This document shows positions 9,001-16,200 of a DNA stretch of 64,000 nt, one piece after another. Below the pieces are notes generated by a model. That model was not told where the DNA came from and made no database searches. It was given only the letters and a program-made list of their open reading frames with translations. Source of the stretch: Nitrospira sp. UBA5698 (GTDB lineage: Bacteria; Nitrospirota; Nitrospiria; Nitrospirales; Nitrospiraceae); assembly GCA_002420115.1 (NCBI GenBank), contig DIHK01000018.1:1-64000 (forward strand). The letters run 5' to 3'. The position numbers were made by a program, and so were the translations under genes. How positions within the stretch are numbered: the first letter of the stretch is position 1; each line of letters opens with the position of its first letter.

Positions 9001-10245
9001 GGAGAGCAGAGTCGTCAACGCTTCGCGCAAGATCGGAAGAGCTGCCCCGTGAATTCTTCCCAAATCCGTCTGCAGGCTCAACTGCATCGCCGCGCCCTGC
9101 TTCACACAGGTCAGTGCCAATTTGATCGGCTCAAGCCAGATAGCCGAAGACTTGAGCGAAAACGTGACGCCTCCGGTGGACGTAAGCGGGACCATCGAGC
9201 GGTACTCAAATCCCACCAATTCCGTCGAGGCAAGACCGGTTTGCTCCGGCTTATCGTCCCACAGGAAGTACTCTTGCCACTCACGGAGGCGCGCCTGTTC
9301 GGCTGCCACCGATGCAGTCAAGTCCTGAAACGTGGCCTCCGGATCGACTTGGCATCGCAGGGGAATCCATTTCGCGAAGAGCCCCATACCGGAGGCCAGC
9401 TCTTCGTACGTTCTGCCGTCGCTGTACACAGCCAGCTGATATTCCCGACGCCCACCGAGGCGGCTCAGTACCACTTGCCAGGCAGCCAGCAGGAATGCCT
9501 CAAGCGAGATGTTCAGCCGTTCTGACAACGCCGTTAATGCTACGACCAGCTGGGGGCAAAGATCCCAGACAAGCACCTCCTTCGACCACGCGGAAGTCTC
9601 CGCCCCTACGCGCTCAAAGGGCACGGTAATGGTACCCACATCGATCACGCGGTCCTGCCAGAACTGGCGGCTCTTGGCGGCATCGTCCCCTGCCAGCAGC
9701 TCATTCTGCCATTCCGCAAATTGCGCGTATTGAACCGGTTCCTCGCCAGACTCGGGGCGTGCAACGAATCCGTACTCTGCGGCAACTTCCATCGCCAAGT
9801 TTTGGAGCGTCCGGGCATCCGCGCATAGCGCCGGCAGGCTCAGCACGAGCCAATGCTGACGATCGGATAACCGGCACAACGTGCAGCGGATCAGCGGACC
9901 TTGCTCCCAATCGATCGCTTGCCGGCGGTGCCTCTCCAACACTTCTTCCAGCCCTGCAGCGACATCAGACTCTCGCAGCTCAATGACCACCCACTCTGGT
10001 CTGCACTCATCGACGATTACCTGTAATGGCACCTTGACGCCCGGTTCTCGGCAAAACAGCGTCCGCAACGCCTCATGCTTCGCAACCACCGCGTCCACAG
10101 CCCGTTCGAGACGAACGATGTCGAGCATGCCCTCGATCAGCAACACTGCCTGCACATGGGCCGTTCCCAATGTTTGTTGCAGCGCCCACAAGCGCCTTTG
10201 TTGCGGAGAAAGTCGAAACCCTTGTATATCAATACTCGCTTGCAT
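3040..10245 (-). CDS. Terminal NRPS: interface-like domain - A(Asp) - PCP - C - A(Dab) - PCP - TE
   Basis: Final assembly-line protein, 2401 aa. Residues 1-430 are a condensation-fold domain whose active-site motif is lost: where HHxxxDG should stand it has PALCADA (138-144). This fits the 'interface' domains that recruit SyrP-type hydroxylases. A1 (about 450-950) has pocket residues D-L-T-K-V-G-H-I-G, the textbook Asp code. PCP1 Ser is at 1001. C2 (about 1060-1490) has HHIVSDA (1193-1199). A2 (about 1520-2020) reads D-I-W-E-L-T-A-D-D, the 2,4-diaminobutyrate code known from syringomycin synthetase. PCP2 Ser is at about 2081. A type I thioesterase follows (about 2125-2390), with GWSNGG Ser2200, Asp2227 and His2367. 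ATG 10245 has AGGG upstream and a 7-nt gap to the previous stop. Release could be hydrolytic or cyclising. Confidence 0.95.
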   Translation of the reverse strand: MQASIDIQGFRLSPQQRRLWALQQTLGTAHVQAVLLIEGMLDIVRLERAVDAVVAKHEALRTLFCREPGVKVPLQVIVDECRPEWVVIELRESDVAAGLEEVLERHRRQAIDWEQGPLIRCTLCRLSDRQHWLVLSLPALCADARTLQNLAMEVAAEYGFVARPESGEEPVQYAQFAEWQNELLAGDDAAKSRQFWQDRVIDVGTITVPFERVGAETSAWSKEVLVWDLCPQLVVALTALSERLNISLEAFLLAAWQVVLSRLGGRREYQLAVYSDGRTYEELASGMGLFAKWIPLRCQVDPEATFQDLTASVAAEQARLREWQEYFLWDDKPEQTGLASTELVGFEYRSMVPLTSTGGVTFSLKSSAIWLEPIKLALTCVKQGAAMQLSLQTDLGRIHGAALPILREALTTLLSVAVSKPETHVGLLPLLSESQRRHLLQTGHGPEQPLPAGQSLVALFERQADMRPDAVAIICADCRLTYAELNARANQVAHGLTRMQIGRGALVGLCVERSVEMVIGLLGVLKAGAAYVPLDPENAQARLVFEIAQSKISVVLTQEKWLPQVPPTGTATRLLDFHDWSFADESSGNLDRSIHPMELAYVMYTSGSTGVPKGVAVTHLGVLNYSNFVRHAVEAEPGLSFATVSTLGADLGNTVIFASLASGGCLHVVGYDTATDGRKFTDYCARHPIDVLKIVPAHLQALLAASEPAAVLPRRLLVMGGDVLPHALADQVTGDGHCRLLNHYGPTEATIGCLTFPVETENEDERFPATVPIGRPIDNAESYVLDERLDLVPMGVPGELCLGGAGLARGYFGRPDLTAQRFVPHPLGADAGSRLYRTGDLARILPDGTVEFLGRTDFQIKVRGYRVELGEIEARLTEHPGIEQAVVTVRENQAGEKYLVAYIVPRDSDGEPVGWREFLKERLPVYMIPTTMVCLAGLPLNQNGKVDRTLLPDPEAYLASRRRYVAPRNPMEEMLSGIWSTILKRDHISVHDNFFDLGGHSLLATQVMARVRSVFCVELPLRTLFEATTVAQLAGAIESRRLQTGDPVAPPMVRVNRDRPIPLSFAQQRLWVLTQLDPDGAAYNLPIALRLSGTLDVQALEGSITEVLRRHEALRTIFPQMEGQAVQIVMPPSAMTIPIVSLEQVRGPERNAALLRLATAEAQRPFELAYGPMLRVTLLRLGVQEHVLLLTMHHIVSDAWSSHLLVREITELYVAQVQGKPASLPELPIQYADFSVWQRQWLSGTHLERQVDYWKERLVGALEPLALPMERPRPPVQTSHGASLTITLSSELCSAITEFSRREGVTLFMTLLAGFYALLFRYTGRPDLIVGSPIANRTRSEIEGLVGFFVNTLALRADLSGTQTVHELLALVRQVCLGAYTYQDMPFEKLVEVLQPVRDVSYSPIFQVMFELQHAPVSELAVPGLHITTVEVEPLTAKFDLTLTLCETEGGLTASMEYNTDLFFADSMSRMLHHYELILRDMTARPGATIDELRLLTDREEQLVLKDWNNGSRLSVPDRSLSQLFEAQVSATPDSVAAVCMNRRVTYQELNRRANRVAHALRLKGVGPEIVVAILGDRDLDFLAMLLGIVKTGGIYLPLDTGHPDQRLAHMLTESRPRVLLTTETYRQRVMPLREGLSEHEPPTLLTMEEIQSSVNDDINPFTSVHPRGAAYVIYTSGSTGAPKGAIVEHRGMLNHLWGKVSTLHLTAEDVIAQTASQCFDISVWQFLAPLLCGGRVCIVPDDIAHDPGRLLHYVEAAGVTILEAVPAMLQGMLDMAANSGESEPALARLRMVLPTGEALPASLCRHWLARYPSVPLINAYGPAECADDVALHPVTQIPEEHVTSMPVGRPVPNIELYVLSSSLTPLPIGVVGELCVAGVGVGRGYLCDPAKTAEVFIPHPFVCEPGARLYRTGDMAKYLPNGDIQFLGRMDHQVKVRGFRIELGEIESQLLEHSEVHEAVVVAKEDDRGNKRLVAYVSGCASGDALRGFLGERLPDYMVPQVVVLESLPRNANGKLDRRALPEPTGRDPHRMFVAPCTEIEATLAREWAEVLGLPQVGVHDNFFDLGGHSLLAAQLISRIQRMIGKPIALLDLFQAPTVESLAKRMVSQGETESSSLVVLQAGRRQAPLFCFDPTGTHVAAYQSVAYSLGQEQPVYGLPLGWIFSEPWNRLSMDLIAARYAVIIRDRQKDGPYLLLGWSNGGAIALAVAQQLERQGQSVNFLGILDTQFQTMSDSTDSVEEELLHYIQGDRREAFLAVPEVERQALSDALKRLGDEDRVEYGIRWAQDRKLLSREESEASIAALKVAYALDRESAGMLRAAVQNPLQAPIHAWWTSATLRKHGKAPVDWSVCTRGIAVSETVHGEHADVVRSIQVHQRISEILSMLRRGRAQEESYAVQP

Positions 10246-10252
10246 GGCATCC

Positions 10253-13200
10253 CTACACGCTTACCGCGTGCACCTCCTGCTGATCAATCATCTCTCCCAT
10301 CGCCACGACGATCTTCCTGGGGCCGACGAACGGTAACCGTGCGTGGGCAACCAACATATTGTCCAGCATGAGCAGGTCCCCATTTTGCCAAGGAAAGCGT
10401 ACAGACATCTCCTCATAGAGCGCTCCGATTTCCGCTGCCGTGTCGTCATCGATAGGTGAACCGTCACCGAAGTAGACGTTGCGCGGGACCCGTTCGATGC
10501 CCAGCACATCGACCAGTGAATTCCGAACCGCCGGCTCCAAATACGAGATATGGTGCAATTGAATCTGGTTGAAGAACACCCAGTCGCCGGTTTTCGGGTG
10601 TTTGACGAGTGCAGGGCAGACCTGTCTGGTCCGCAGTCCCCCATCGGATGTCCAATCCCATTCGACACCGTGCTGCCTACAGGTCTGTTCCACGACGGCC
10701 CTGTCCTCGGTATGAAAAAAATCCTGCCAGCTCACATCGAACCCCGGCGTAAAATTCCTCACGTACATCAGCGCACGCCCCTGAAACTTCTCGCGCAACT
10801 CCGGGCGTAATCGTTCACACATTTTCCGGCAGTCCACGATGGGCGTCTCCCCGCCCGCTTGCGCCGCCTGTACGCAGAAAAACGATTGTTTCAACGGCCA
10901 GCGTTGTAGATGTGAGCTTTCGTTATGGAAGAGAATGGCCCTGTCGGCCGGATAGGGTGTGGATCCGTACAGGTGACGCCCGGCTTTTTCGCGCGGCAGA
11001 TCCCCATAGTCACCGAACAGCGAGGGACAGAGTGCCCGAGCGACTTGCTCGAAATCCTCAGCTCCTTTGAGCGGGAACCCGCGGAACAAGATGGCTCCAT
11101 GCGTGAACAATTCCTGTTCGACCTTCGCCCGGTTGGTTTCCCCCCACGCAGCCAGATCCACGTCCTCAACCGAAGGCCGCAAGACGAGCGGCAGAGGCTG
11201 ATCCATGGCAAGATACCCCCGTTCAACCAGTGGCCGCTGCGCAAGAGGCACCGCCTTCGGCTGAATGCTCTTGAACCGCTTGAACTTGCTTTCTGCTCGT
11301 TGTTTGGAATCGATCATGGCGGACTCCTTTTCCGTATGAGACAGGATCTCGATCGCGGACAGTCTGGTCTCCGGACGTGCGACGATGTTCTCAAGCAGCG
11401 TCACGAACCGCTCCGACAGGCCGGCGATCGTGGATGCATCGAAGAGATCCGTGCTGTATCTCCACAAACCGGTCAGGCCATCTTCCGCTTCTTCCATGAA
11501 CAGTCCGAGGTCGAACCGTGCGACCTCGCTCTCGAACTCGAGCGCGGCAACATCCAGCCCCGGCAGCTCCATGGAGGGCGCCGGCACGTTTTGCAGCACG
11601 AGGAGTGTTTGAACCAGCGGATTTCCCCCTAGATCTCGCTTGAGTTTCAAGGCCTCCACAATCTTCTCGAACGGTAGGTCTTGATGCGCATAGGCCTCCA
11701 GGGCCGTCCGCCGTACCTGTCCCAGGAGCTCGAGGAAGGTGGGGTTTCCGGAAAGATCGCTGCGAAGAGGCAGTAGATTGACGAAAAATCCTATGAGGTT
11801 TTCGGTCTCTTCACGATTGCGGTTGGCGACGTCGGTGCCGATCAGAATATCCATCTGCCCCGTCGTACGGAAGAGCAGAACGTTGAACGCAGCCAGAAGG
11901 CTCATGAACAAGGTCACGCCCTCTTTCCGGCTCAGCGCACGCAGCCTGTCCGCACACTCTGTAGACACAGTGAAGAGGTGGTGGGCACCTCGAAACGTTT
12001 GTACGGCGGGGCGCGGTCGGTCCGTCGGCAGTCTCAACACCGGCGGGTTGACACCCAACCGTTGTTTCCAATAGGTCACATGTGCATGCAATACCGGTCC
12101 TTGCAGCCATCGTCGCTGCCAGTGGGCGAAATCCGCATACTGTACTGGCAGCGGCGGCAGTGCATCAGCGATGTCAGCCGCCTGCCTAACCTTTGCCTGA
12201 TAGAAGACCGCAACCTCGTTGGCCAACAGGCTCATTGACCAGGCGTCCGCGGCAATATGGTGGAGCGTGACGAGCAAGACGTGTTCTTCCTCGCTAAGAC
12301 GCAGCAGCCGGGCGCGAATAGGCCGGTCCTGATCCAATCGAAACGGCCGCCGGACTTCCACCGAGGCGGCTTCCCGTAGGGCTTCATCCCGCTGGTCGTC
12401 AGACAGTCCGCACAGATTATCAATCGGCAAGACGAGCTCATCCACTGAGCCAATGGCTTGCACAGGTTCGCCGTCGATCTCGTGGAACGTCGTCCTCAGA
12501 GCTTCGTGTCTGGTGATCACTTGCTTGACACTTTGGGACAGGGCATCGACATCGAGCATACCGGACAGCTTCAGAGCGAACGATAGGTTGTATGCCCAGC
12601 CGTCCGACTCCAACTTGGAAAGGAACCACAATCGTTGCTGGGCGAACGACAATGGAAGCGGCCCACCCCGGTCGACAGGTACAAGCGATGCGGGTGAGAC
12701 CTTGTCTCCACCGAGGTACGCTTGCTCAATGGCGTCGCTCAGCGCCTCGACCGTCGGCGCCTCAAAGAGGCTTCGAAGCGGCAACTCGATCTGGAACGAA
12801 GAGCGGATTCTAGACACAACCTGCGTCGCCAGCAGCGAATGGCCGCCGAGATGGAAAAAATTATCCCGAATCCCGACCTGCTTGAGGTTCAGCACATCGG
12901 CCCATATACCAGCGAGAATTTCCTCTGTCGGTGACCCTGGAGTCGACGGTCGATCGCTCGACTGACTGTACTCCGGATTCGGAAGAGCCTTGCGATCCAC
13001 CTTGCCATTGAGGGTCAACGGAAACTCCTTCAGGATCACGACGGCCGAAGGAACCATATAGGCAGGCAGTTGGGTCTGCAGGACTCTTTTCAGATCTTCC
13101 GGCGATAGATGCGCTCCTGTTTCAGGCACCACATACGCAACGATTCGCTTGTCCTCCTGTTCGTCGCACACGACCACGATGCTGCGGGCAATCTGAGGAT

Positions 13201-16200
13201 GCCGATCCAAGCAGGATTCGATCTCGCCTAATTCGATTCGATAGCCACGCACTTTGACCTGGTGGTCAACCCGTCCCAGAAATTCCAATGTCCCGTCCGG
13301 CCGGTACCTGGCTTGATCGCCGGTTCGATAGAGCCGCTGTCCCGGATACGTCCCGAACGGATCGGGAATGAAGCGCTCCGCGGTCAGATCGGGCCTCTGC
13401 CAATAGCCTCGCGCCAATCCATCGCCGCCGATATGCAACTCTCCCGGAACTCCAATCGGGACAGGATTGAAGTCTGAATCGAGCAGATAAATTTGCGTGT
13501 TCGCGATCGGTCGCCCGAGCGGCACGGTATCATCCGCCTGAGTCACGCGCGTCATCATCGACCACACGGTCGTTTCGGTCGGACCATAGAGATTCCATGT
13601 TTCAAGTCGTTGGGTGAGAAACGCTCGCGCCAGCTCAAGAGGGAACGCCTCGCCGCCGCACAATACGCGCACCGGCGGGGCCGGCGCCGCATCGAGCAAC
13701 AATCGCCACCCTGACGGCGTCGCCTGCATGACCGTCGCGCCGTTTCGTTCCAGCTCCTGCGCCAACCGTGCTCCGTCCGTCACCACGTCGCGATTCATCA
13801 CGATCGTCCGGCCGCCCACCATCATCGGAAGAAACAATTCCAAGAGGGCAATGTCGAAGGAGATGGATGTGGTGGCCGCCATGACATCCCGGGCGGAGAG
13901 TTGCAGCGCCTCCTGCATGGCCAGGAGAAAATTCACGGCACCGGCATGTCGAACCATCACCCCCTTTGGTCGACCGGTTGATCCCGAGGTGTAGATGATA
14001 TAGGCCAGCTGTTCGATACTGCAGAGAACGCGTGGTTTCTCCGGAGATTCACGGCCTATTCGCTCCCAGTCGAGCAGATCGATAGTGCGCCATTCCGCCT
14101 TGCCATCCGCCACCACCAGCGGCCCTTGCGTCAGTACCACGTTCACCCGAGAGTCGTTGAGCATGTAGGCCAACCGCTCGGTCGGATAGGTGGGATCCAG
14201 CGGGACATACGTGCCTCCGGCTTTGAGGACTCCCAGGATCGAGACCAGGAGATTCGTGGATCGTTCCAGACAGATTCCAACCCGTACGTCGTGACCAACT
14301 CCCTGCTTCCTCAGACAGTGCGCCAGCTGATTCGCTTTGGTATCAAGCTCCCGATAGGTAAGCCCCACACCTTCGCCCGACAGGGCAATACTCTCAGGAG
14401 TCCGGCAGGCCTGGGCCTCGAACAACTCGTGCAGGCACCGATCGGTTGGAAACGATCGTCGGCTGTCGTTCCAATCCACCAACAGATGTTGCCGCTCCTG
14501 CTCGGATAAGACAGACAATTCGGCCAACCGAGTGTCCGGCATTGTGATCATGCCGTCCATCAGCGCAGTCCAATGACGGACGATCTGTTCCACCATCTCA
14601 TCGCTTACACGGCGACGATCGTAAGAAAAGATCACCGTAAGCCGTTCATCCGGCACCACGGTAATGGTCAGTGGGTAGTTGGTCCATCCTTCCACGTCGA
14701 TGGCTTCGATACCACACGCGTGACCATACTCTTGGACCGCCCTGTCTAGCAGATAGTTTTGAAAGACGAGCACACTGTCGAACAGGGACGTACCTCGTGG
14801 GATATCACTCCATCCTTGGATCTGTACTAATGGGGTGGCCTCGTGGTGCCGCAGTTCGACATTCACCGCTTGAAGTGTTCGAAGCCACTCCCCAACACGA
14901 TCGGTCGGCGTCATCCGTACACGCAACGGAAGGGTATTGATGAACACACCGAGGGCTTCGTTGCCGTCCGTCAACTCTGCCGGTCGACCTGAGACCGTGA
15001 CCCCAAAGACAACATCGCCGCTATCGCCGTATCGAGCAAGCAGCAACGCCCAGGTGCCTTGGATCACCGTATTCAACGTCACGCGTTGCGATCGGGCCAA
15101 CTGCTCCAGTGCCCGTAGGGTTTCAGTGGAGAAATCCAACCGTCGTTCGTCGTAGAGTTCGCGATCGCTCTTATAGTGCGTCACCCGTTCCGGTAGTCGG
15201 GTCGGCTCATCGACGCCGCGCAGATACTCGCGCCAAAACTTCTCAGCTGCTGAAACGTCCTGCTGCAAGAGCCAGCGGATGTATCCCCGATAGGAAGAAG
15301 CGGGCTTCGAGGCTGACATCTGACCATGTCGAAGGCTCTCATATGTTGTCATGACCTCTTGTATCAACAAGGCCTGACACGAACCGTCCAGAATGGCATG
15401 GTGCAAACTCCAGACAGTCCACCACGAATGCTCTGTCCGCTGGATCAACGCAAGCCGCATCAGCGGCGGTCGATCAAGGGTGAACCCGCGAAGTCGGTCG
15501 GCGGATAGATATGCGCGCAAGGTCTCTTGCCGGACGTCGTCATTGGCCATATTCCGCCAATCAAGGTGCTCGACCGGCACCTGCGCCTGACGAAAAACCG
15601 CTTGCAGCGGTTCGGGAGCCACATCCCATAGAAATCCCGTTCGAAGTACGGCGTGCCGATCAACTGCATGTTGCCACGCTCTGGCGAATGCCTCCGGATC
15701 GAGACCTTGGGTAAAGGCATAGACCACCTGATTGTGATAACTCCCATCTTCTCGGCCGGAAAGGCTGTGAAAGAGCATGCCCTGTTGTATCGGAGACGCC
15801 GGATAGAGGTCTTCGAGTTCTCCTCCCCTCATAGCGATCACGTGCTGTACTTGTTCGGGGTCGATCCCCGCCAGAGCGAACGGCTCGGCCTCTTCTTCCT
15901 TAGACGTGGGTGCACTCGGAACGGGCTCTGCTTCTCCAAGCGCATCCACAATCGCCGCCACCGTATGATGTTGGAAGACCAGCTTCGGACTCACTTTGAC
16001 ACCGGCTCGATGAGCCTTCGCCACGATCTGAAGGCAAAGGATCGAATCGCCTCCGATCGAAAAGAAGTTGTCGTGAATACCGACTCGATCCAGATGCAGG
16101 ACATCAGCCCAGATTTGCGCAAGCGTCGCTTCAATATCATTCCGCGGCGCGACGTACGCATTGCTCTGCGATGTCTGTGCCTGTTCCGGGTCCGGAAGCG

